A DNA stretch of 9,260 bases from Treponema sp. GTDB lineage: Bacteria; Spirochaetota; Spirochaetia; Treponematales; Breznakiellaceae. A program made the translations under genes and the position numbers. The stretch covers positions 1-9,260 of the forward strand of contig JAISEB010000109.1 of NCBI GenBank assembly GCA_031264395.1, given 5' to 3'. Position 1 is the first letter of the stretch. Every line of letters begins with the position of its first letter. Below, in pieces: positions 1 to 5,711 of the stretch. Below the pieces are notes generated by a model. The model had not been told where the DNA came from. It searched no databases and was given only the letters and a program-made list of their open reading frames with translations.

Positions 1-390
1 TACGAATACGCCGCCTGGATATTCAACGCGGTCTTCGGCGACAACGCCCTTTTCCAGTTCAACGGCAACGTGCGGAATTTCGGGCTCATAGACGGGCTGC
101 CAGAAGGCGCCTGTGTGGAAGTGCCCGCGCTGGCGGGTAAAGGCGGCATACAGCCCATACGTGTGGGGAAACTTCCCCCGCAGCTTGAGCTTCTCATCGG
201 CGTCAACGCGCGGTGCGAGGAACTTGCCGTCAAGGGCTGCATCGAAGGCGACTGCGGGATGATATACCACGCCGTCCTTTTCGATCCGCTGACGACGACG
301 CAGCTTGACATGGAAAAGACGCGGAAGATGGTAGACGAAATGTTTGAAGCGGGGAAGGACTATCTGCCGCAGTTCAGCGCTCGAGCTTAG
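1..390 (+). CDS. Glycoside hydrolase family 4 enzyme, C-terminal part (5' end outside window)
   Basis: The frame is open from the first base, so only the last 129 residues are visible and the gene starts to the left of the window. The segment FNGNVRNFGLIDGLP, followed by VEVPAL, GIQPIRVGKLPPQ and ELAVKGCIEGD, matches the C-terminal layout of GH4 enzymes (alpha-galactosidase, alpha-glucosidase and alpha-galacturonidase types): an N-x-G-x-I-x-x-LP stretch, then V-E-V-P, then G-x-LP. Family members are cytoplasmic NAD+- and metal-dependent glycosidases that work by a redox-elimination mechanism. The NAD-binding and metal-binding motifs lie in the missing N-terminal part, so the substrate cannot be assigned. 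The ending DYLPQF plus a few residues is normal for the family. The last 17 bases overlap the 3' end of the convergent regulator gene, and no terminator is visible between them. Its place beside a GH2 gene and a sugar transporter suggests one carbohydrate-use locus. Confidence 0.88.
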   Translation, partial: YEYAAWIFNAVFGDNALFQFNGNVRNFGLIDGLPEGACVEVPALAGKGGIQPIRVGKLPPQLELLIGVNARCEELAVKGCIEGDCGMIYHAVLFDPLTTTQLDMEKTRKMVDEMFEAGKDYLPQFSARA

Positions 391-1312
391 CCGTCATTTC
401 GATATTCTGCCTGAAGTTGCCGAAATTTTCCCCAAAGAGGTTTATGCCTCCGGCGTATTCGGCGTCTTCCCTGATCCCTATCCTGAACGAAATGTAATTG
501 CCTTCCCGCACGCGGAGGGTTTCCAGGTTGTATTCCGAGGTTTTCCGCCCGTCCCCGAAGCAGCCTTCGCGGCTTATTTCAAGCCGGTGCAGTTCCCCGT
601 ACTGGGTGGAGTTGTCGGGCCACCATGCCGGATTGTACAGGCCCCGCGTTCCGCCGTAATCCCCTGCGCTGCGGAAGGTAAACGCTTGGACGCCGTTAAT
701 CCAGACCGTAATGTCGCTGGGCCAGTCGTTGTTGTAGCCGGGCGCTTCCGAACATGCCTCAAAGGAAAACCGCAGCTCAAGGATTTTTTCCGTTTTAAGA
801 AAATAATTTGAAAAACGGTATTCAAGAAAACCAGTTCTGAACCAGATGAGCTGGGCGTGTACGCGGTTCGCGCTGTAAAACGACGATTCGGAATCCTCGA
901 CGCCTATGTAGGATCTTTTTCCGGCGATTCCGCAGGGCTTTGACACCACGCAGTCAAAATAGTTTCCCAGCGGCATGCTGTACCCGACATCCTTGGCCGG
1001 CTTCCCGCTGTTGTTCCTGTGATACAGGTTCAGGTAAACATCTTCGGCGTCAATGGCGCATATCTTCTGCGCGCCCCGCAGCCCCGGTTTTTCTTCGGTA
1101 AAGATCAGCGACGCCTTTTCCAGCACCCTCACATGAAGCGCCGCCGACGACAGGGGAAGGGCAAAGCGTTCGGCCAGCTCGCTGATATTCATGCCTGTGG
1201 ATTTTTCCACGAGGTACTGCAGCATGCGCAGGCGGATGGGGGAGGAAAGCGCCCTGAAAACGGCCGCGGATGTCTCGGGCTGGGCAAGATCAAGGTTGAT
1301 TCGGTTTTTCAC
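374..1312 (-). CDS. ArsR-type HTH regulator with a large C-terminal beta-rich (putative sugar-sensing) domain
   Basis: The 312-residue product has an N-terminal winged helix-turn-helix (about residues 16-85). It includes ALSSPIRLRMLQYL, ISELAERFALPLSSAALHVRVLE and a wing near residues 71-88, typical of ArsR-like regulators. Classical ArsR proteins are only about 100-120 residues. Here a further 220 or so residues follow, dominated by a beta-rich region (about 150-310). Its striking block at 184-239 contains EACSEAPGYNNDWPSD, ITVWINGV, GDYGGTRG and WWPDNSTQYG. I recall the same block from long ArsR-annotated regulators next to sugar genes in Paenibacillus- and Clostridium-like bacteria. A ligand-binding beta-sandwich is inferred, not shown. 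No metal-binding Cys pair typical of metal-sensing ArsR proteins is seen. The start is GTG (1310-1312), preceded by AAGGA at good spacing. It lies 59 bp downstream of the GH2 stop codon, on the same strand, with a perfect inverted repeat in the gap. It probably controls this locus. Confidence 0.85.
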   Translation of the reverse strand: MKNRINLDLAQPETSAAVFRALSSPIRLRMLQYLVEKSTGMNISELAERFALPLSSAALHVRVLEKASLIFTEEKPGLRGAQKICAIDAEDVYLNLYHRNNSGKPAKDVGYSMPLGNYFDCVVSKPCGIAGKRSYIGVEDSESSFYSANRVHAQLIWFRTGFLEYRFSNYFLKTEKILELRFSFEACSEAPGYNNDWPSDITVWINGVQAFTFRSAGDYGGTRGLYNPAWWPDNSTQYGELHRLEISREGCFGDGRKTSEYNLETLRVREGNYISFRIGIREDAEYAGGINLFGENFGNFRQNIEMTAKLER

Positions 1313-1325
1313 GGCGTCCTTTTGG

Positions 1326-1352
1326 CGCCTGTTAACGCGCGGTTAACAGGCG
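1326..1352. promoter_or_regulatory. Perfect 11-bp inverted repeat upstream of the ArsR-type gene (candidate operator)
   Basis: CGCCTGTTAAC (1326-1336) and GTTAACAGGCG (1342-1352) are exact reverse complements separated by GCGCG. The element lies in the 59-bp gap between the GH2 stop and the GTG start of the regulator, ending 13 bases before that start. There is no T-run after it on either strand, so an intrinsic terminator is unlikely. The dyad symmetry fits a site for a dimeric regulator, most simply the regulator binding its own leader. A structured 5' leader in the transcript is the alternative. Confidence 0.6.
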
Positions 1353-1371
1353 GCGTTTCATCAGGCGGTTT

Positions 1372-3150
1372 TTACAGCCGGTACAGGCTGCTGACTTTCC
1401 GCTCGTTGATCTCCTTTAGAATTCCAGGCTCAATCTTGAAATTGCGGTCCGCGTCCATGAGACCGTTTATTTCCTGCTGAACGTCGGTTACCTGCGTGTA
1501 GCAGTACCCGCAGATGGCGCCTGTCTTTTTAATGGCCGTTGTTATGGCGTCAAAGCGTCTTATAAATTCTTCCTTTGTATTTACCTTGTTGCCGTAACCC
1601 CACCCCGGATCTCCGTTGTTAAAGGCGATGCCGCCGAATTCGCTGATGATGACAGGCTGCCCCCGGTATTTAAAGCCGTCCGCGAACGCGGATCTGGTGG
1701 TGCTGTGGTAGATGAGGTTGCCGAGTATTTCCTCAAGGTACTCCCCGTACCTTTCAAGAAAATCTTCTCCCTTTTCCTCGTAATCGTGAAGGGTGATAAT
1801 GTCGGAAACCGTATGTTCCCATCCGTCGTTCACGATAACGGGGCGGTATTTGTCGTAGGACTTTGTAAGGTGATAGACAGCCTCGGTAAAGTGCTGCTGC
1901 TGCCTGTCCGTCTTTATTTTCGGAACGCCCCAGGATTCGTTAAAGGGCGTCCATGTAATAATGGAAGGATGATTGTAATTCTGCCTGACAATCTCCATCC
2001 ATTCGCGGGTAAACATTGTTACCGCGTCGTCGCCGTATGTATAGGAAGCGGCCATTTCGCTCCACACAAGAAGCCCCTTTACATCCGCCCAGTAAAGAAA
2101 TTTTTCATCTTCGGTTTTCTGGTGTTTCCGCACGCCGTTGTAGCCCATCGCCATGATCCCGTCTATGTCTTTTATAAGGGCCTGTTCGTCCGGAGGGGTA
2201 AGGTGGCTTTCCTTCCAGTACCCCTGATCAAGGATGAGGCGCTGGTAAAGGGGGACGCCGTTAAGGAGGACGTTCGAGCCGTCTATCCGTATTTCACGCA
2301 TGCCGAAGTAGGAACATACTTCGTCAATCACCTTTCCGTTTTCAAGGAGGCGGAAGACGATGTCGTAGAGATGGGGATGCGCGGGCGTCCAGGTGAAGAT
2401 TCCCCATTCGTAAACGCCGGGGGCCGAAAGATTCACGCCCGTCTTTACGCGGCGGCCGGAAACGGGAACGGAGACGGAGGCGATCTTTGTATCCCCAAAG
2501 GAAATTTCCGCCGCAAGTTCAAGGCCGCTTCCGCACGGCGCGTCGACAAGGAATTCGAGGACGACTTTTTCTTCCCTTAAAAGGGGGGTCATCTTTACCG
2601 AACCGATGTGCTTTTCGGGAACGAATTCCAGCCAGACCGTTTTCCAGATTCCCGTGGTCTGAACGTACCAGCAGTCGAAGTTTTCGCCCTTCCACCGCTG
2701 TTTGCCCCTGGGCTGCGCAATGTCAAAGGAATCTTCCGCGCGGACGACAATCTCGTTTTGCCCGTCTTCAAGAAGGGAACTGATGTCGAAGGTAAAACGG
2801 GCGTAGGCGCCGTCGTGGGAACCGGCGAAGGCCCCGTTGACCCAGAGGCGGGTGTTGTAATCGCAGCCTTCAAAGTGGATAAGGACGCGCCTGTCTTTCG
2901 CGGACACGGCGATCTCCCGCCTGTACCAGATGACGTCATGCCGGGCAGGGTCCCCTATGCCGCTTGCCGGGGTTTCAGGGGTAAAGGGAAGGCGGATTTT
3001 TTTCCCCAGGGGAAAGGAACGGAACCATGCCGCGCCGGTTCCTTCGTTTTTATCGTCAAAGGCAAAATCCCAGGAACCGTTGAGGTTTTCCCAGGAATTC
3101 TTGTCCCGTACAAACTGGGGACGGGGGTATTGGGGCTGATAACACTTCAT
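1372..3150 (-). CDS. Glycoside hydrolase family 2 (beta-galactosidase/beta-glucuronidase-like)
   Basis: The 592-residue product has the GH2 order: an N-terminal sugar-binding jelly roll (about 10-180, including WENLNGSWDFAFD, VIWYRREI, FEGCDYNTRLWVNG and TTGIWKTVWLE), an immunoglobulin-like beta-sandwich (about 185-285), and a TIM barrel (about 290-592). The general acid/base is Glu405 in TPFNESWG and the nucleophile is Glu504 in VIISEFGG; both are present, so the enzyme should be active. The usual R-x-H segment appears as NGVRKHQKTED. There is no signal peptide, so it should act in the cytoplasm on imported substrate. An ATG 12 codons upstream (3184-3186) is in frame but has a poor ribosome binding site; the ATG at 3148-3150 has GAAGG five bases upstream and begins MKCYQPQYPRPQFVRD, the expected family N-terminus. 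The substrate (a beta-galactoside, glucuronide or mannoside) cannot be read from sequence. It is transcribed divergently from the sugar transporter and is probably followed in the same operon by the regulator. Confidence 0.92.
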   Translation of the reverse strand: MKCYQPQYPRPQFVRDKNSWENLNGSWDFAFDDKNEGTGAAWFRSFPLGKKIRLPFTPETPASGIGDPARHDVIWYRREIAVSAKDRRVLIHFEGCDYNTRLWVNGAFAGSHDGAYARFTFDISSLLEDGQNEIVVRAEDSFDIAQPRGKQRWKGENFDCWYVQTTGIWKTVWLEFVPEKHIGSVKMTPLLREEKVVLEFLVDAPCGSGLELAAEISFGDTKIASVSVPVSGRRVKTGVNLSAPGVYEWGIFTWTPAHPHLYDIVFRLLENGKVIDEVCSYFGMREIRIDGSNVLLNGVPLYQRLILDQGYWKESHLTPPDEQALIKDIDGIMAMGYNGVRKHQKTEDEKFLYWADVKGLLVWSEMAASYTYGDDAVTMFTREWMEIVRQNYNHPSIITWTPFNESWGVPKIKTDRQQQHFTEAVYHLTKSYDKYRPVIVNDGWEHTVSDIITLHDYEEKGEDFLERYGEYLEEILGNLIYHSTTRSAFADGFKYRGQPVIISEFGGIAFNNGDPGWGYGNKVNTKEEFIRRFDAITTAIKKTGAICGYCYTQVTDVQQEINGLMDADRNFKIEPGILKEINERKVSSLYRL

Positions 3151-3192
3151 GGCGACCTTCCCGCGGCCGTCTTTATGGCGGCGCATATGATG

Positions 3193-3217
3193 ATAGTTAC
3201 ATAAAAAATGTAATTAT
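3193..3217. promoter_or_regulatory. Operator-like inverted repeat, copy 1 (GH2 side)
   Basis: ATAGTTACAT (3193-3202) and ATGTAATTAT (3208-3217) are inverted repeats with 9 of 10 positions paired, around an A5 spacer. The core is TACA-N7-TGTA at 3198-3212. It falls immediately downstream of the predicted start point of the leftward GH2 transcript, a position suited to repression. A second element with the same core spacing sits downstream of the rightward promoter. Which protein binds is not known; the ArsR-type regulator encoded in this window is the obvious candidate, although its own upstream repeat has a different sequence. Confidence 0.5.
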
Positions 3218-3223
3218 TATCGA

Positions 3224-3253
3224 ATAGTAATGGTGAAAGCGGTCCTTTGTCAA
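3224..3253 (-). promoter_or_regulatory. Predicted sigma-70 promoter for the GH2-regulator transcript
   Basis: On the minus strand a consensus -35 box TTGACA (3248-3253) is followed after 18 bp by TACTAT (3224-3229), a 4-of-6 match to the -10 consensus. Transcription would begin near 3217, giving a leader of about 67 bases to the chosen GH2 start and running straight into operator copy 1. The surrounding DNA (about 3190-3390) is strongly AT-rich compared with the flanking genes. Confidence 0.5.
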
Positions 3254-3285
3254 GAAAAATAAATGAAAATTCCGAAAGATTTTCG

Positions 3286-3314
3286 TTGACAGGGCGTAAA
3301 ATCTGTATTATTCT
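3286..3314 (+). promoter_or_regulatory. Predicted sigma-70 promoter for the sugar-transporter operon
   Basis: A consensus -35 box TTGACA (3286-3291) is followed after 17 bp by TATTCT (3309-3314), a 4-of-6 match to the -10 consensus. Transcription would start near 3321, leaving a leader of about 80 bases before the ATG at 3403. The -35 boxes of the two divergent promoters are 32 bp apart and point away from each other, so both can be controlled from this one short region. Confidence 0.55.
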
Positions 3315-3332
3315 TTCCAAATCAAGGATAAT

Positions 3333-3353
3333 GGTACATAATTATTGTAATTA
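3333..3353. promoter_or_regulatory. Operator-like element, copy 2 (transporter side)
   Basis: The stretch 3333-3353 matches 3196-3216 of copy 1 at 17 of 21 positions. It keeps the TACA-N7-TGTA core (3335-3349) plus the flanking TACATAA and TGTAATTA. It lies about 12 bases after the predicted start point of the rightward transcript. A half-site in the opposite orientation, TTATGTA, is found at 3363-3369. It pairs with TACATAA at 3335-3341 and could also form a small leader hairpin. Function as an operator is inferred from position and repetition. Confidence 0.5.
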
Positions 3354-3392
3354 ATTCAGAATTTATGTAGCATTATTACTATCATTTTTCAC

Positions 3393-3397
3393 GGAGG
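3393..3397 (+). promoter_or_regulatory. Strong ribosome binding site that decides the frame of the binding-protein gene
   Basis: GGAGG lies five bases upstream of the ATG at 3403-3405. This site fixes translation in the frame that encodes the signal peptide. The ATG at 3416, which is in the frame of the mature protein, has no comparable site and would give a Cys/Arg/Pro-rich start with no signal peptide. The true start is therefore 3403, and the gene must change frame to be made. Confidence 0.85.
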
Positions 3398-3402
3398 ATT
3401 AT

Positions 3403-4750
3403 ATGAAATTCAAAGTTGTGTTTGCGGTTATGCTGGCCGCGCTTCTTGCTTCGTCCGGCCTTTTTGCCGGACCCGGCCAGCAGGGGGGGGGGGGCGCCGG
3501 GTACGCCGGGCGCGGCGGTTAGCGTCAACGAAGACGGCACCGTCAACAACCCGGAAGACGTGGCTGTCGATAGAAATAAACTGGTGTTTTGGTCTCTCTT
3601 TTCGGGCGGGGACGGCGCGTGGATGGACAGGATCATCGCCAATTACAACGCCACCAATCCGTCGAAACAGGTTCAGTCCATCATGCTTGTATGGGCGGAT
3701 TATTACACCAAATTCGGCACCGCCGTCGCCGCCCGCCGCGGGCCGGACGTAGGGGTTTCCCATATTTCCCGCCTTCCCGAGCTTGTGGAGCAGGGAATGG
3801 TTATCGCCATTGACGATTACGCCTCCGCCGCCGGGATCAGGTGGGGCGACTACACCCCCGCCATGATCGAAGGCATTACCTTCAACGGGAAAAAATACGC
3901 CATGCCTCTGGATACCCACGCGGAAATCATGTACGTCAACCTTGACAAGCTGCGGGCCGCCGGGGTCCCCCTGCAGAACAACCAGATACAGGTGGGCAGC
4001 GCCGCGGAATTCAAGGCCATACTGGACAAGATCAAGCCGACCCTTAAACCGGGTGAAACGGCGCTTTCCCTTCCCCAGAAAGGCGACGATCCCTACCGGT
4101 TCTGGTGGGCCTCCTATTTCCAGATGGGCGGAACCCCGCTTGTAAACGCCGCCGGGACCCAGGTAACGTTTGACAGAGCCATCGCCGTCAGGGCCATGGA
4201 TTATGTCAAGAGCCTGTGGACCGACGGCTATATTCTTCCGGGCATTGAGGATCACCAGAGGTTCTTCCAGGGCGGAAGCGCGGCGCTCGTCGTTACCGGC
4301 ACCTGGGCAACCGGGGTGTTAAGCACCACGCAGGGCCTTTCCATCGGCGCACAGCCTTTCCCCAGACTCTTCGGTACCAATGACGCACAGTGGGCCGACG
4401 CGCATGTCTTTACCATTCCCGCGAAGCAGTCCCGCTCGGCCGCGGACACGCAGGCGGCGGTTAATTTCATCAACTGGGCCGCGACGTCAGGCGCGGCGAC
4501 CTGGGCCGAATCGGGCCAGATCCCCTCGAACCTTCCCGTTCTGCAGAGCCCCGCGTTTACCGCGCTTGCCCACAGGAGCGATTACGCCAGGGCCGCGTCC
4601 ACCGCGGTGCTTCCTTCCAAGAACGTTCATTTCGGAAGCTTCAAGGATTCGATGATCAAGAACCTTGACCTTGTGTGGAACAATCAGGCGTCTTCTTCAA
4701 CGGCCGCCCAGAATATCTTCGACGAGATTCAGTCGGCGATTAATAACTGA
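3403..4750 (+). CDS. Sugar ABC transporter substrate-binding protein, frame broken at a G12 tract
   Basis: This encodes a family-1 extracellular solute-binding protein, which captures a sugar in the periplasm and delivers it to the two permeases encoded downstream. Translation from 3403 gives a clear signal peptide (MKFK, then VVFAVMLAALLASSGLFA, likely cut before GPGQQ). It continues into a glycine run and then meets TAG at 3520-3522, giving only 39 residues. The whole mature domain lies in the next frame, from APGTPGAAVSVNEDG to the TGA at 4748-4750. It contains NKLVFWSLFSGGDGAWMD, YYTKFGTAVAARRGPDVG, ITFNGKKYAMPLDTHAEIMYVN, QRFFQGGSAALVVTGTW and INWAATSG, typical of this family. Removing one G from the tract at 3483-3494 joins both parts into a 448-residue protein of normal length. 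No lipobox Cys is seen, so it is probably soluble. The break may be phase variation, slippage-corrected expression, or a sequencing error; the rest of the gene is intact, so it is not decaying. A GTG at 3560 could restart translation but would lack a signal peptide. Confidence 0.88.
3483..3494 (+). repeat. Homopolymeric G12 tract inside the binding-protein gene
   Basis: Twelve consecutive G bases follow CAGCA at codons 27-31 of the gene, between the signal peptide and the mature domain. Upstream is read in the frame starting at 3403; downstream is coding only in the frame one base later. Tract lengths of 8, 11 or 14 would give an open gene, and 12 closes it. Long poly-G tracts are known slipped-strand mispairing sites, including in Treponema pallidum. 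The residues encoded are a glycine linker, so length changes in steps of three would be tolerated. Confidence 0.9.
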
Positions 4751-4762
4751 CAGGCAGATTGG

Positions 4763-4798
4763 CCGTCCAAAAGGCTCATGTCTTTTGGACGGTTTTTT
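4763..4798 (+). terminator. Intrinsic terminator/attenuator between binding-protein and permease genes
   Basis: CCGTCCAAAAG (4763-4773) and CTTTTGGACGG (4782-4792) form a perfect 11-bp stem with an 8-base loop, followed directly by TTTTTT (4793-4798). It starts 12 bases after the binding-protein stop codon and ends 16 bases before the first permease start. In sugar ABC operons such a structure typically lets only part of transcription through, so that binding protein is made in excess over membrane subunits. No separate promoter for the permeases is evident in the short gap. Confidence 0.93.
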
Positions 4799-4814
4799 CC
4801 GGGGGAAAACGCGC

Positions 4815-5711
4815 ATGAAAGGCAAGGATAGGCGCCTGGGCGGCGGAACGGCGGTGGCTTTTGCTTTTTTGGCCCCGTTTCTGATTCTTTACACGCTGTT
4901 TATCATCTGGCCCGTGATACAGGGAATTTACGTCAGCCTCCACAGGTGGGGCCTCATGGGGAAGATCCGTTTTCTGGGTTTTTCCAATTATACCCGTTTT
5001 CTCACCGACAAATTTTTCTGGGGTTCCCTGTGGAATACGACCTGGTTCGTCATCATTTCCGTTCCCCTGCTCATCGCGGGCGCGCTTGTGCTGGCGCTCC
5101 TTGCGAACCGGAAAACGCCGCTGCAAAAGTTCCTCAGGATCGCGTACTACGTTCCCAACGTGCTTTCCGTTTCGGTTATCTCCTGGATGTTCAGGATCAT
5201 GGCGTCCCCCTATCAGGGATTTTTCAGCACCCTGTTCCATACCCTTGGCATACTCAAACCGGATCAGGAGATCATGTGGCTTACCGAGCCCAACTTGATC
5301 TGGGTAATAGTTACGTCGGCCACCGTGTGGTGGACGACCGGGTTCAGCATGATGCTGTACATTTCCGCCCTGCAGGACATTCCCCTTCAGGTGTACGAGG
5401 CGGCGGATATAGACGGGGCGTCACGGGGGCTTCAGCTGTGGAAGATAACGCTGCCCCTCCTTAAGCCCACCACCTACCTTGTGCTCCTCCTCCAGATCAT
5501 AGCGTCCTTTAAAATATTCGGCCAGATATTCATGATTTCAGGAGGCGGCCCCGGCAACCTTACCCGTCCTTTGATCCAGTATATTTACGAGTCGGCCTTT
5601 GCCAAAAACGAGATGGGCTACGCGTCGGCCATGTCGTATGCGCTGTTCTTTATTCTGGTTGTCCTTTCGTTTATTCAGATACAGTTCCAGAACAGGAGGG
5701 AGAAGGCATGA
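4815..5711 (+). CDS. Sugar ABC transporter permease (MalF/UgpA-like, CUT1)
   Basis: The 298-residue product is an inner-membrane subunit of a binding-protein-dependent sugar importer. About six hydrophobic segments are visible, the first at roughly residues 13-35 (VAFAFLAPFLILYTLFIIW). The ATPase-contact EAA loop is clear at 195-218 (EAADIDGASRGLQLWK, then TLPLLKP), with the glycine at the expected place. A conserved SGGGPGNLT segment follows at 242-250. The start chosen is ATG 4815, because the frame further upstream runs through the terminator and the binding-protein gene. The ribosome binding site is only a G-rich stretch (GGGGGAAAA), weaker than that of the next gene. The gene lies just past the terminator and overlaps the next permease by four bases. 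It needs that second permease, the binding protein and an ATPase to work; the ATPase gene is not in the window. Confidence 0.93.
   Translation: MKGKDRRLGGGTAVAFAFLAPFLILYTLFIIWPVIQGIYVSLHRWGLMGKIRFLGFSNYTRFLTDKFFWGSLWNTTWFVIISVPLLIAGALVLALLANRKTPLQKFLRIAYYVPNVLSVSVISWMFRIMASPYQGFFSTLFHTLGILKPDQEIMWLTEPNLIWVIVTSATVWWTTGFSMMLYISALQDIPLQVYEAADIDGASRGLQLWKITLPLLKPTTYLVLLLQIIASFKIFGQIFMISGGGPGNLTRPLIQYIYESAFAKNEMGYASAMSYALFFILVVLSFIQIQFQNRREKA

Noticed and set aside
1705..2580. Long plus-strand open frame (291 codons) opposite the GH2 gene
   Set aside because: It is a shadow of the GH2 coding strand: no ribosome binding site, no recognisable domain, and the opposite strand carries full GH2 motifs with both catalytic Glu residues.
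3184..3186. Upstream ATG as the GH2 start
   Set aside because: No ribosome binding site precedes it and it adds 12 non-conserved basic residues; the ATG at 3148-3150 has GAAGG at good spacing.
3190..3385. ATGATAGT (3190-3197) and ACTATCAT (3378-3385) inverted pair flanking the divergent region
   Set aside because: Eight bases in about 200 bp of AT-rich DNA is expected by chance; no flanking duplication or other sign of a mobile element.
3416..3482. ATG at 3416 as the start of the binding protein in a single continuous frame
   Set aside because: It has no suitable ribosome binding site and gives a Cys/Arg/Pro-rich N-terminus without a signal peptide. The other frame from 3403 has both, so a frame change at the G tract is the better reading.
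3428..4255. Minus-strand open frame (275 codons) opposite the binding-protein gene
   Set aside because: Its composition is typical of an antisense shadow in GC-rich DNA (Gly/Pro/Arg/His-rich), and the plus strand encodes a clear solute-binding protein.
4665..4814. Upstream in-frame extension of the first permease
   Set aside because: It runs through the intrinsic terminator and into the binding-protein gene; the residues are not permease-like. ATG 4815 gives a normal-length family member.
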